A stretch of DNA of 64,000 nucleotides, from assembly GCA_026936335.1 (NCBI GenBank), contig JAPMXV010000053.1, positions 186,001 to 250,000 on the forward strand. Direction: 5' to 3'. The DNA comes from Mantamonas sphyraenae (lineage: Eukaryota; CRuMs; Mantamonadidae). The first letter of the stretch is position 1; every line of letters begins with the position of its first letter. The notes under the pieces are model-generated. The model was not told where the DNA came from. It was given only the letters and a program-made list of their open reading frames with translations, and ran no database searches. Below, in pieces: positions 22,901 through 31,870 of the stretch. Both the position numbers and the translations under genes were made by a program.

Positions 22901-25900
22901 GCCACCGCCGTCTCCAAATGGCGCCTGCCTTCTGTGCGCCTCGAGTGGTGCACTGCACACAGACCCAACCCTTCCAGCGCCATGGCCAGATCCACTGCGT
23001 GGGGCGATGTCTCCAACCCAGGCAGTTGCGACGGATCCCATTGCAGCCAGTCTGGAGGGCCATCATCGTTGTCGTTCTTCGAATTGTCTTGCTGTTGCTC
23101 CTGCACCACCAAACTATGGTAGCCATTGGCCACCTTTAGATAAAACGCCAACGCCTCCACGTACTTGTGACGCTGCAGGAGCACACCGGCGAGACGGGAC
23201 TTGATCAGCAGGGCACGTGCATCCACACGACCCGGATGCAACTGCAAGTCGAGCATGGCAAGCGCACGGCGCAGCTCAAACTCGGCTTGCATCAGCTCCC
23301 CATGGGCACCCATCAGTTCGCCAATCTTGGCAATGGCAGTGGCTGCCAACAGACTCTCCTGGCCCAGCAGTGATTGGAACAGGCCCACACAGCGTTGGTA
23401 CGTGTTCACTGCGAGCTCGTGCTTGCCTTGCATCTGATACAGGTCACCCAGCACCATCAGCATCTGCGTGGACTCGACGGACGGCTCCTGATGTTGCAGG
23501 GTCAGCACCGCTGCAAGGGCATCGTGCATACGCTTCTCTGCAGACGCATACTCCCTGTTTTCAATTTTGATGGCCACCAAACGTTGCAGACACTGCACCA
23601 CCAGTGCGTGGCCCTCGCCCAAATTGGCCTTTAGACGAATCAGCGCCTCCTCCTGCCATTCCTCGGCAAGCTCGCTTTGGCCAAGTCCCATCAGCATGTC
23701 AGCCAGCTCTGAACACATCTCTGCCACTGCCACGCCGTCCATGGCACTCGATCCTCCATGGGGAGACTCGGATGAGGACGAGGATGAGGATGAGGATGAG
23801 GATGATTCTGATGTCTCGTCTGCGTTGTCTTCCGTCGCCTGTGTGGATGTGCCGCTCTGGTTGTGACTGGCTGCTGCATCGTCGCCCCCGCCACCCATGT
23901 TGGAGTACAACACAATTCCTTGCTGCAGGAGATCGCACGCCTCCTGTGAAGGCCCAGAGGAGATGTGCAGCACGCGGGCCAGACCCACAGTGGCATTGGC
24001 CTGGTCCCACGGGTCGAGGTGAACACTGCCAGCGGCGTCGTGCAGCTGCAAACTGCGTCGGTACAACTGCTCGGCCGTGTCGAGGTCGTGTTGGAACACA
24101 CGCAGGCCTGCCAGCACCTGCAGGGCAACCGCCAGATTTCGACTGTCGTCGTTGCCTCCATCACGGCCATTCAGGGAGTCCATGAGGTCGACAGCACGTG
24201 CACACACGTCTGCTGCCAGCTCCAGGTGACCGTCCTCCTGGAGCAGAGTGGCGCGTTGGAAGAGGAGGGAGGCCAAATCGGGCAGGTCGTTGGCTCGTTC
24301 GCAGGTGGCAATGGCCCAGCGGTAGGTGGCGTCTGCCTGCACACGGTTGCCCACCATGCGCATGCAATCACACAGTTGCAAGCTGATGTCAGCCAGCATG
24401 GGTGCGCGGTGTCCGTTTTCTCGTTCCAATTCCAACGCCTGCTGCAGTGCCAATTGGGCCTGTTCCACACGTCCCGTCACAGCCAGAATGCCTCCCAACT
24501 GGGTGTGCAGTTCCACCAATTGGCTGTGGTGTTCTCCAAACAGTCGCACCGTCATCTCAATGGCCAACCGTGTGAGCCGTTCCGCCTCTTTCATCTGGCC
24601 CTGGTGGATGCGCACCTGTCCCAATCGTCCCACACACTGAACGTGTGCACTCCCACCACTGAATGCAGGCACCACAAGCGCACCTCCAGAGCCACCGTCT
24701 CGCGTCACATCACTGTCCGATGCACCCTCAAACACACGCAAGGCCTCGCTCAGCAGCTGTTCCGCCTCTTTCAACGGTGCCACCAACCTTCCACGCGCAT
24801 CGTGCCCCACTTCCACCACTGCCGCCACCTCCTGATCCGCAGCAGTCTCATCGTGCACCTGCGAGGCCGCCTCGTCAAACACAAAGTAGCGATCGTGGAC
24901 CTCGTCGTCGTCCGCATCCTTGTTGTGCTCAGAAGAAGACGTGCTTGTGGCATCCTCTGCAACTGCTGCCCTGCTGGTCACCAGAGCACTTTCGTGTGCA
25001 TGGCGTTCAGCCTCGAGCGCTGCAAGCTGCTCCTGGCGTGCATGCAGTGCCTCTTCGTAGGCGTGCTGATGGTGATCCAAGTCGTGGAGGATGGTTGTGG
25101 CCAACCGTTGCTTGGTGGTGGCCACATGTTCCCCGTCTTCTCCCTGGTGTCGAATGTACAGCTGAAGGAGCCGCCTCTCCACCTGCTCCGCCTGCTTCTG
25201 CCGTCCGGCCAGCCACAGTGTGCTGTCCAACCCCTCCAGTGCATCCACGAGGGTGACATCATCCTCGCCATGAAGGTTGCCCAGAATACGCACAGCCTTT
25301 CGGTAGTATCGCTCGGCGTCGTCCATGCGGCCCAGCTGACCGGAAATCAGACCCAATTGCTGCTGACACAACGCCACCTCGTCGTGCTCCTCACCCAATG
25401 CGCTTTCAAACAACGACAAAGCCTTGCGAGCCAACGGTTCGGCCTCTGTGGTGCGTCCATACTCCACCATGAGTCCTGCCTGGGTGCTGTAGATCTTGGC
25501 CACGTCGCTCTGGTGTTTGTCACCGGGCAATGCCGCGTACCGATGCGACGCCTCGTCAAACATGTGTTCGGCCTTGACAAAGCTGCCTGCACGCCACAGC
25601 ACAATGGCCAATTCGTACTGCAGGCGAGCAAGCAGAGGGTCGTCTTGGCTCACACGTGTGCGAATGTCGATGGCTCGTCGAAACATGCCCTCTGCATCCG
25701 TGAGCCGACCCGTCTTGGCCAGCACTCGTGCCAGGTCTTCCACGCCGGTGACCGAGTCCGGATGGTTGGGTCCCATCACCTGCTCGCACAAGGCCAGTGA
25801 CTTGCGATACATGGCCAGCGCCTCGTCAAGACGCCCCTGCTTCTCCAGGACATCGGCCAAACAGCGTTCCACAATGCTCATTGCGAAAAGGGTGTCTTCG

Positions 25901-28900
25901 CTGCCGGTCTCGTACACAGCCAGCATGCGTCTGTACAACGGCTCCGCTTCGGAATACTTGCCCCGTCGCACGAGCAACACACACAACGCATCCAGAGCAC
26001 CCATGAAATGGGCGTTGATCCCCTCGCCTGCCACAGCGCTTGCCACCTCCAACGCACGCCTTCGCAAGGCCTCCGCCTCCTCCAGCGACTCGTCCACGTC
26101 CAACTCGTCATCGTCCGCCTGGGCGCTCTCATGGAACGTCGCCATGCGCGACAACGCCTGAAGGTGTTCCACATACTCATTGCTCTCGCCGTGGCCGTGG
26201 CCGTAGCCGTCGCCACTGCCCCTCCTCCCTTTCTCGAAGCGTTCCAGACTGGTCTGGAAGTGTGTGACGGCGTCGCTCCAGGCCTCCTGATCCCAGTAGA
26301 GTTCGCCCAGGTGGAAGAGAAGCACCGCCACATGGTCGTCCATGTCTGCGGCCTCGTAGATGGCAATGGCACGGTCGTATTGTTCGCGAGCCTGACCGTA
26401 CTCCTGGCGGCGAAAGTGACACTCGGCCAGACGGTGGTGCACTACAGCCAAGTCGGGGTCGCCCGGTGCCAACTGGTCCTGGTACAGATGCAACGCCTGC
26501 GCGTAGCTCTGGATGGCCTCAAAGTAGGTATCCGCAGCGAGGAACATGTCGCCTCGCAGTTCCAGGACATGTGCCGCCAACAGAGGTTCGTCCAGGGCAT
26601 GGTAGATGCGCCAGGCACGCAAGGAGGGTGTGTCCATATGATGGTGATGCTGGCGCAGTTTGTACAACTCGGCACTGGTGTGCAGTGCGTTTGCCTTTAG
26701 CAGCAGGGCCTGACGCACCACAGGATCGTCCAAGGGCAGATCACCACCGTTATCATCCTGCAGGTGTGCCTGGTGTTGGTGCTCATTGGCGTCATTGTCA
26801 TCACCGAGGCCGTCGTCTCCTTGCAGGAGCAGATCTTCGTCGCGGTAGTCGGCAAGGCGTGCAATGACAGTTTGCAGGGTCACTTGGGCCTCGTCGTACA
26901 GCTCGATGGGAAGCATGGAGCGCACCGAGGCAAGCTGTAGACGCAGAGCGCAGAGGGATGGCAGGGGCATGAGGAGGAAGGGTTGGTCTTCCAGGGCAGT
27001 GCACACATCCAGGGCCTGGGAGTAGCACTCGACGGCACGGGCGTAGTCTGCGTGGCGTTCGTGTACATCGGCCATGGCTTCGAGAATCCAAATGAGGTCT
27101 GGATGCAATCGAGAGTCGAGGGAGCCTGTGTAGAGCTCAAGGGCACGGGCAAGCCATTGGAGAGGCACCTGAGCTGCGTCTGCGGTGGGCAGCATGCGTG
27201 GGATAGACAAGTGGCTAAGTTGCAGATAGAGATGGGCCACGTGAGTAAAGGCGTGATGAGGAGAGGTGGTGCGTGCACGGATGCCAAGGATGCGGTGCAG
27301 ATGATCGGCCACCACGCTGTGGCGTGGCACCATGTCATGTCGCACCCACAACAAACACAACTCTTGCAAGGCATGGGCTGCCAGCGGGTGGTCGGCGCTG
27401 CCAAACAGGCGCTGTGCGTCGAGAAGGGCACGGAAGCTGCAATACTCGGCCAGCTGCAATTGGTCGTAGGCCAGAGCCAGCTGGTGGTCCGAAACGGAAC
27501 ACAGGGTGTGGAGCATGCAGGCGGTGGCTGCCACGTCGGAGCGTTGCAGTTGTGGGGAGGAAGACGAGGCATCGTCATCAAACTCCACGTCGACGTCTTC
27601 GTGCAAATGAAGCCCAACAAAGTGGCACACACGGTACAGCAACGCCTGACGCCACATGGCGCGTGCCTGTGTGCCCTGTGCATGCACAATGTCCAACAAG
27701 GACCCCTTGCGTCCTTCGTCGTCCAGAAGGTCCATCTCGCTGCGTGTGAGTGCCAACGGGAAACGACGCAGAAGCGGTTCCAGGAGGGTGTGTGCAGGCA
27801 GAGGGGAGTCACCCAGGACCAGGGTGTTGATGTCTGTGAGAAGCAGTTCCACAAGGGCGTCGGGTGCCTCTCCATGGCCGTACTGTGCACTCGCTTGTGC
27901 TTGGGGCAGGGTCACGGTGCGCATGTGCTGCTGGAGGATGTGTTTGAGCACACGCGCCACCATTTCCATCAGCAACCAGTCTGCCAGCAGGCGGTTGTGC
28001 ATGAGATGCCTTCGCAGCAGCGAGAGATGGCGCAGGTTGATGCCTGCACTCTGGATCATGCGTGTCACCATGCTCGTATTGCCAAACAGGCTGAGCATGG
28101 CCGCTTCCGAGGCCATGGAGGAATTGGCCGACGCCGTGGAGATGGATGACCGTGGCGAAGATCCTGGCGACCCGGACTGGCTTCCACCACGTGGGCTTCG
28201 AGGACTATCACGAGGACTGCCACGAGGACTGCCACGAGGACTGCCACGTGGGGTGCTGCGTGGGGTGCGTACATGAGGCACGGGGAACAGGGCATCCAGT
28301 TCTGCGGCCATGCGAGGGATGGCATGCTGTACAAGCCACTTGGTGGCATTGCGAGCTCGCACAGTGTGTCCAATGTCCCTTGTGCTACTGCTGCTACTGC
28401 TGCTGCTGTGGTGAATGTCCACAGAGGGGTCCTGTGAATACATCCAATCACCAGCAATTGGTTTTTGGCACCTATGCAGCAGCTCTGGGCGCAGTCGACG
28501 TGCCAGGCGGTGAGTGCGTGTTGGCAATGCTCCAGCCGGGTACTCGCTCGCCAACAGCGTCGGGTTCTGATCGAAATACACCCGGCCCGTCTCTGCGTCT
28601 GTGTACATCTGCACGGGTGTGGACGGAGAAGACGACGATGATGATGATGATGATGACGCGGTGAGGCAGTCACTTGTGTTTTGCGTGCTGACAGCGTCCG
28701 CGACGTTCAGGAGTGAGGCAATGTGCTGACGAGCACGCAGCATGCCATCACTCATGGCCTTGTCTGTGTGTGAGGCATCGTCTTCCGGGAGGGGAAAGTG
28801 GGCAGTGGCCACAATGCGTCGTCCAGCATAGTCGATCTGCACAGTCAGGGGCACATGGACGCCAGGGACGGCCGTGTGCAACACAGCACGTCGATGGGCA

Positions 28901-29991
28901 AGCAGGGAAGCAGCCGCTTTGTGGTGGGAGGCCCTATGGACGAGAAGAAAGTCGATGCCAAGCAGGGAGTAGAGCGAGTGAGGAAACGGAAGTAGCGCCG
29001 TCTCCACAGGGGCCAGCGTGCGTTGCTCCTCATCCAAACTCTGCTCATGCACAATACGCTTGGCAATGGGCACACAGGTGAGTGCAAACCGGTTGGTGAG
29101 TTGGGTCAGCAGGTTGCGTTGCACGGCTTCGTCCTGGCCGTTCCACACGCCGGCTTGACACCACGCCTGCATGACTGCATCCCACTGCGGCGGTCCTCCG
29201 TGCTCCGCATCCACCTCTTCCATGCGATGGTTGGTGTCCAATTCCACGTCCAGGCAGTATGGCGAGGCAAGCGCCTGTGCAGCGCTGATCTGCAGCGACC
29301 CCAGCGCGTGTTCTTCGGGCAAGGCGTGCCCAGTCTCCCCCTGGCTCCAGAGAGAGGACTTTGCACCTGGGGTGTGGATGAGGGCGTCCTCCAATGGGTG
29401 AATGGGTGGCAAGATGATGGAGGGCACGTCTGGATGTGCCTGCGCCTGAACGGGGGCCTGTTTGTGTGCGTTGCCCTCTTGCCACTTGCCGGCCCAGCCC
29501 TGCTGCACTTGCATCTCCACCGCGTTCAGCGAGTGTCTCTGTGCATTCGTCCCACTGCGCCCACTGGACGACATTGTGTCTCCCAGTGCATACCGTGTGC
29601 CCATGCCCGTGCCCCCGCCACCCGCTCGTCCTCCTGTTCTGTTGCCTCCTGCGCTACCAACGCGCAGGGCCATGTCGTCTAGCGTCAACACCGGCTGTTC
29701 CCTGGGCCACCACGTCGTCGTCTCCTCCCTATCCCGTTGCTCTTCCTCCTCCCCTTCCACAAACCCCTCCTGCCACAATTGCGTCTGCAAATCGACAGAG
29801 TGTTGTCGCGTGGTGCTGGTCGACGACGATGCCGATGCCGATGTCGTCGTCGTCGTCGTCGTCGTGCGTCGATTGTTGCGTCGTCCTTGCAGTTGCAACC
29901 GTTGAGGCTGCAGGGACGACGGCGACGACTTGGCCACATTCGTGCCCACTGGTGACAACAACGAGTCGCCTGAGATGGGTTGATCACTCAT
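19996..29991 (-). CDS. Giant CLU-like plus kinesin-light-chain-type TPR protein
   Basis: One uninterrupted exon codes 3331 aa. Residues 1-330 are low complexity. Residues ~340-500 look like the CLU domain of the clustered-mitochondria/eIF3-associated family: LTVQIDYAGRRIVATA, then MYTDAETGRVYFDQNP, then LARRLRPELLHRC. Near residue 647, AGINLRHLSLLRRHL followed by LLMEMVARVLKHIL matches the CLU-central pattern (GIN-R-L, EM-AR-KHI). A GSPR repeat lies between the two. From about residue 830 to the C-terminus there are dozens of TPRs of the KLC/nephrocystin-3 type (for example VEDLARVLAKTGRLTDAEGMF and PNHPDSVTG), broken by short Ser, Asp and Glu runs. Normal CLU proteins are ~1300 aa with a few TPRs, so this is a much enlarged relative. 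CLU proteins bind mRNAs for mitochondrial proteins; that role here is inference. Start chosen: MSDQPISGD, the first ATG. It is divergent from the SDR gene by 86 bp. Confidence 0.78.
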   Translation of the reverse strand: MSDQPISGDSLLSPVGTNVAKSSPSSLQPQRLQLQGRRNNRRTTTTTTTTSASASSSTSTTRQHSVDLQTQLWQEGFVEGEEEEQRDREETTTWWPREQPVLTLDDMALRVGSAGGNRTGGRAGGGGTGMGTRYALGDTMSSSGRSGTNAQRHSLNAVEMQVQQGWAGKWQEGNAHKQAPVQAQAHPDVPSIILPPIHPLEDALIHTPGAKSSLWSQGETGHALPEEHALGSLQISAAQALASPYCLDVELDTNHRMEEVDAEHGGPPQWDAVMQAWCQAGVWNGQDEAVQRNLLTQLTNRFALTCVPIAKRIVHEQSLDEEQRTLAPVETALLPFPHSLYSLLGIDFLLVHRASHHKAAASLLAHRRAVLHTAVPGVHVPLTVQIDYAGRRIVATAHFPLPEDDASHTDKAMSDGMLRARQHIASLLNVADAVSTQNTSDCLTASSSSSSSSSSPSTPVQMYTDAETGRVYFDQNPTLLASEYPAGALPTRTHRLARRLRPELLHRCQKPIAGDWMYSQDPSVDIHHSSSSSSSSTRDIGHTVRARNATKWLVQHAIPRMAAELDALFPVPHVRTPRSTPRGSPRGSPRGSPRDSPRSPRGGSQSGSPGSSPRSSISTASANSSMASEAAMLSLFGNTSMVTRMIQSAGINLRHLSLLRRHLMHNRLLADWLLMEMVARVLKHILQQHMRTVTLPQAQASAQYGHGEAPDALVELLLTDINTLVLGDSPLPAHTLLEPLLRRFPLALTRSEMDLLDDEGRKGSLLDIVHAQGTQARAMWRQALLYRVCHFVGLHLHEDVDVEFDDDASSSSPQLQRSDVAATACMLHTLCSVSDHQLALAYDQLQLAEYCSFRALLDAQRLFGSADHPLAAHALQELCLLWVRHDMVPRHSVVADHLHRILGIRARTTSPHHAFTHVAHLYLQLSHLSIPRMLPTADAAQVPLQWLARALELYTGSLDSRLHPDLIWILEAMADVHERHADYARAVECYSQALDVCTALEDQPFLLMPLPSLCALRLQLASVRSMLPIELYDEAQVTLQTVIARLADYRDEDLLLQGDDGLGDDNDANEHQHQAHLQDDNGGDLPLDDPVVRQALLLKANALHTSAELYKLRQHHHHMDTPSLRAWRIYHALDEPLLAAHVLELRGDMFLAADTYFEAIQSYAQALHLYQDQLAPGDPDLAVVHHRLAECHFRRQEYGQAREQYDRAIAIYEAADMDDHVAVLLFHLGELYWDQEAWSDAVTHFQTSLERFEKGRRGSGDGYGHGHGESNEYVEHLQALSRMATFHESAQADDDELDVDESLEEAEALRRRALEVASAVAGEGINAHFMGALDALCVLLVRRGKYSEAEPLYRRMLAVYETGSEDTLFAMSIVERCLADVLEKQGRLDEALAMYRKSLALCEQVMGPNHPDSVTGVEDLARVLAKTGRLTDAEGMFRRAIDIRTRVSQDDPLLARLQYELAIVLWRAGSFVKAEHMFDEASHRYAALPGDKHQSDVAKIYSTQAGLMVEYGRTTEAEPLARKALSLFESALGEEHDEVALCQQQLGLISGQLGRMDDAERYYRKAVRILGNLHGEDDVTLVDALEGLDSTLWLAGRQKQAEQVERRLLQLYIRHQGEDGEHVATTKQRLATTILHDLDHHQHAYEEALHARQEQLAALEAERHAHESALVTSRAAVAEDATSTSSSEHNKDADDDEVHDRYFVFDEAASQVHDETAADQEVAAVVEVGHDARGRLVAPLKEAEQLLSEALRVFEGASDSDVTRDGGSGGALVVPAFSGGSAHVQCVGRLGQVRIHQGQMKEAERLTRLAIEMTVRLFGEHHSQLVELHTQLGGILAVTGRVEQAQLALQQALELERENGHRAPMLADISLQLCDCMRMVGNRVQADATYRWAIATCERANDLPDLASLLFQRATLLQEDGHLELAADVCARAVDLMDSLNGRDGGNDDSRNLAVALQVLAGLRVFQHDLDTAEQLYRRSLQLHDAAGSVHLDPWDQANATVGLARVLHISSGPSQEACDLLQQGIVLYSNMGGGGDDAAASHNQSGTSTQATEDNADETSESSSSSSSSSSSSESPHGGSSAMDGVAVAEMCSELADMLMGLGQSELAEEWQEEALIRLKANLGEGHALVVQCLQRLVAIKIENREYASAEKRMHDALAAVLTLQHQEPSVESTQMLMVLGDLYQMQGKHELAVNTYQRCVGLFQSLLGQESLLAATAIAKIGELMGAHGELMQAEFELRRALAMLDLQLHPGRVDARALLIKSRLAGVLLQRHKYVEALAFYLKVANGYHSLVVQEQQQDNSKNDNDDGPPDWLQWDPSQLPGLETSPHAVDLAMALEGLGLCAVHHSRRTEGRRHLETAVAILRAQRAHAVVEELAKAHKSLAWIHCELGQVDEAEACFDRAVAVLRGEQEDDEDEEEAQKAQKTQMARSAGQDNGRRVQLASTMVEMAQFHAQVGHVERGEACCRRALALLQALPRPLSSGDRWLMMDTMKQLAFALVRRGELSQAFRVFEQHVEAMQAHAGETRVEESLLEMVALLKQLGHLQDAVRLYRRIIRAREEKLGLRKRQVGASAQDRGKGLQVMVGTESAGTTGKFASVHPSPSSRSTSSLTMPSTPGASSSSSSSSSSSSSSSSLSLTVSPQEELMRASSPASHASSQQQQESMRRKEHVVEQQRMLANLWCELASVQLEQGEVPDAMASFTHAVSLRRRYATETDVELSTTLELLSDAQSTHGLVDEAVNTYHEALAILQHVYGPESAIVADRLCHLGDLLRKSSLDTDRVYERHRGQVRFGKSHQGASYAEMLFRKANSIYTATQGQENERLVYTLQVLGKMTSQQGRYAEAERVYRRLVTLSTETYGSTDVRTLHSMAQLASTLQLQGHLYAAELSLRQVLAELTPTTLGSTSSSNDDAAAGGDEAEAEEESDDEREERQELRIMVLDRLSGCLHAKREHEEAETLARQALQLKKDALLSGEDIDEDTEDVARSWLDLGMIRRDQGDLFEAEQLFRSAADTFQDLLEAEDNGEDMPSTMSMGTEQRILVPWQQIPASSAIGEVALLYWVTLAKFRLSQTLHEAGKSIEASVLLKAAVDTLAARSAQDSRLMAQLVHTLAEIELALGNIQVASKHTKDVLGMQERMQGQLSEDYVEAMMLMSDIEQSRGDTHTARATASQALQLQDELLESLQDDADVEDAEARVHAGEEESAPTSVPSEEGVLHARMHALQLRRCQHLLHLAGLHFQLAEVEQGKQVLGRVRRLGEVVHGGGLSHASGQLWLACGDVLARHLLWSDAADAYTHAVAILREVLSEVDLRVVDAKTKLEEARFRAIE
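28199..28270. repeat. 12-bp tandem repeat coding SPRG units
   Basis: Six 12-bp units (cgaggactgcca and variants) read on the minus strand as repeated Ser-Pro-Arg-Gly/Asp in the linker inside the CLU-like region. The unit is basic and proline-directed, so the stretch is probably disordered and phosphorylatable. Confidence 0.85.
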
Positions 29992-30077
29992 CTGTGTGGG
30001 CCACGGGAAAACGTGTTTTGTTTTCGTTTGCCGAGCCGTCGCCGCCACTCAACCAACACAACCAACCAAAAGAAAGC

Positions 30078-30991
30078 ATGAGCAGCAACGATCTGAGTGG
30101 AAAGGTGGCGTTTGTGACGGGTGCATCGGCGGGCATTGGCAAGGCCATTGCCACGGCGCTGGCTGCGGCAGGTGCCAGTGTGGCTCTGGCCGCTCGACGT
30201 GTGGAGAAGCTGGAGAGTCTGGCCGAGGAGATTGAGGCGGCAGGTGGCAAGGCCATGGTGTGTGAGGTGGATGTGACAGACAAGGAGAGTGTGGAAGCAG
30301 GCATGAAGGCCACTGTGGAAACTCTGGGAGGCGTGGACATTCTCGTCAACAACGCTGGTGTCATGCTCCTCAGCTACGCAAAGAACTGCAAGCTGGACGA
30401 GTGGAACACCATGATCGACGTCAACGTAAAGGGTCCACTCAACTGCGTTGCCGCTGCCCTTCCCTACATGCGTGAGGCAAAGAGTGGCCACGTGGTGAAC
30501 ATCAGCAGCGACGCGGACCGCAAAGTGTTTCCCGGCGGGTGAGTTGCCTTTCCCCCCCCCAGCATATGTCACCTGCCACTTGGTTGGGGTTAGACGTACC
30601 CCCCCCTTCCCTCCCCTCCCCCCACTGTTTGTCAACATGCTATTGTGCATGACCCGCCCATGCTGACACGAAAGAGTGTGTGCTGCTGGGTCACAGATCC
30701 GTTTACTGCGGCACAAAGGCATTCCTGTCTCTGTTCTCCGAGGGATTGCGTGCTGAGTTGAGCAGCGAAAAGATGCCCATCCGCGTGACGAGCATCTCTC
30801 CCGGTGCATGCGAAAGTGAGCTGTTCTCCCACGTCACCGACGACGAGATTGTCGAGCTCTTCACCAGCGGGCCTGGCATGGAGATGCTCCAACCTGAGGA
30901 CGTGGCCGAGGCTGTCCTCTACGCCGTCACTGCTCCTGCACGTGTCAATGTCCACAACGTCATGTTCCGTCCCTTTGAACAGAGCTCGTGA
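30078..30991 (+). CDS. Short-chain dehydrogenase/reductase (classical SDR)
   Basis: A classical NAD(P)-dependent SDR of 251 aa, from exons 30078-30538 and 30697-30991 (gtgagt...tcacag). The Rossmann motif TGASAGIG (residues 14-21) is followed by ARR at the end of the second strand, which favours NADPH. NNAG is present near residue 92. The catalytic Ser144, Tyr157 and Lys161 are all intact (NISSDADRKVFPGG, VYCGTKAF). The intron splits the Gly codon just before SVYCGTK. The C-terminal half (EGLRAELS, ISPGACESELF) fits the bacterial YdfG-like serine/3-hydroxy acid dehydrogenase group, but the substrate cannot be read from sequence. It carries no signal peptide and is probably cytosolic. The 188 bp downstream hold G and GT runs only. 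Confidence 0.93.
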
Positions 30992-31065
30992 GATGGATCA
31001 GCACCACGTGCGGGGGGGGGGGGGAAGGGGTGGAAAATGAACTGTGGTTGCATGTGGTGTGTTCT

Positions 31066-31096
<31 letters not shown>

Positions 31097-31179
31097 CTGT
31101 CGTCGAATCTCTTGGTTTGAGTGTGTGTGGGTTCCTTGCGCCCGGTGAGCAAAGCAAAAACGGCCCGCTTTGTGCACAC

Positions 31180-31842
31180 ATGAGTGAACTCGACTCGGAA
31201 GGGGTGGACAACGTGTCGGAACAGGAGCAGGAGGGCATCAAGGAGGAGAAAGCAGTGGAGGAAGGGTCTGCCGAGGTGGAAGAGAGCCAAGAGGGAGGAG
31301 CAAACTCCGCACCCAGCGAGAACGCTGTCAAAATGGCACGTGGATACACAGGAAAGATGGGAGCACCCTTGGAGCAGGTGCAAGGCAAGCTGGGTGAGCT
31401 GAAAGAGACTCAGGAGGTTCTGATGGAAACGATGCAGGCGCTGGACGGATTCAAGTTTGTGGACGACGAGCAGACGCGGTTGGTGATGGACACGGTGAGT
31501 GACATAGGTTCGCAGTGGGGTGCATGGGAAGATGGGAATGGGTGGGAGAGGGAGGGGAGGAAGGCGGGGGAGGGGGCGGGGGATGGAAGGGAGACGGCAC
31601 TGACGTAGGAAGGCTGTGTGTGATGTGTGTGGCAGTTCCTCGCCCTGCCGGAGTACACACGCAAGATGAGTGTGATGCAGAACAGGATGGAATTGATGGT
31701 GGAGCGAATGGGAAAACTGTCCGACAGGGTGGCCAAGTTGCAGGAGAAGAAGAGGGAAGACGAGGCGGAACGGGAGGCCGAAGAACAGCGTAGGAAAGAG
31801 CATGAGGAGTCGTTGGTGGCCAAAGTGGCAGTCAACAAATAA
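31180..31842 (+). CDS. Snapin/pallidin-family protein (probable BLOC-1 subunit)
   Basis: Two exons (31180-31494, 31636-31842; gtgagt...ggcag) join at phase 0 to 173 aa. The first ~60 residues are acidic (SEQEQEGIKEEKAVEEGS). The rest is coiled coil: LGELKETQEVLMETMQAL, then LALPEYTRKMSVMQNRMELM, then AKLQEKKREDEAERE. The order and the short helix-breaking middle resemble pallidin (BLOC1S6) and snapin, which share a Pfam family and belong to BLOC-1, a complex in endosome-to-lysosome-related-organelle traffic; snapin is also in BORC. The C-terminal Lys/Glu/Arg tail is closer to pallidin. Coiled-coil similarity is weak evidence, so the subunit identity is left open. The stop is 28 bp from the convergent stop of the next gene. 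Confidence 0.55.
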
Positions 31843-31870
31843 CAATGATTGAGTCAAATCGGTTCTTCTT

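Noticed and set aside
28199-28270. Possible CRISPR-like or regulatory repeat
   Set aside because: Units are contiguous 12-mers with no spacers and code an in-frame SPRG repeat in a eukaryotic gene.
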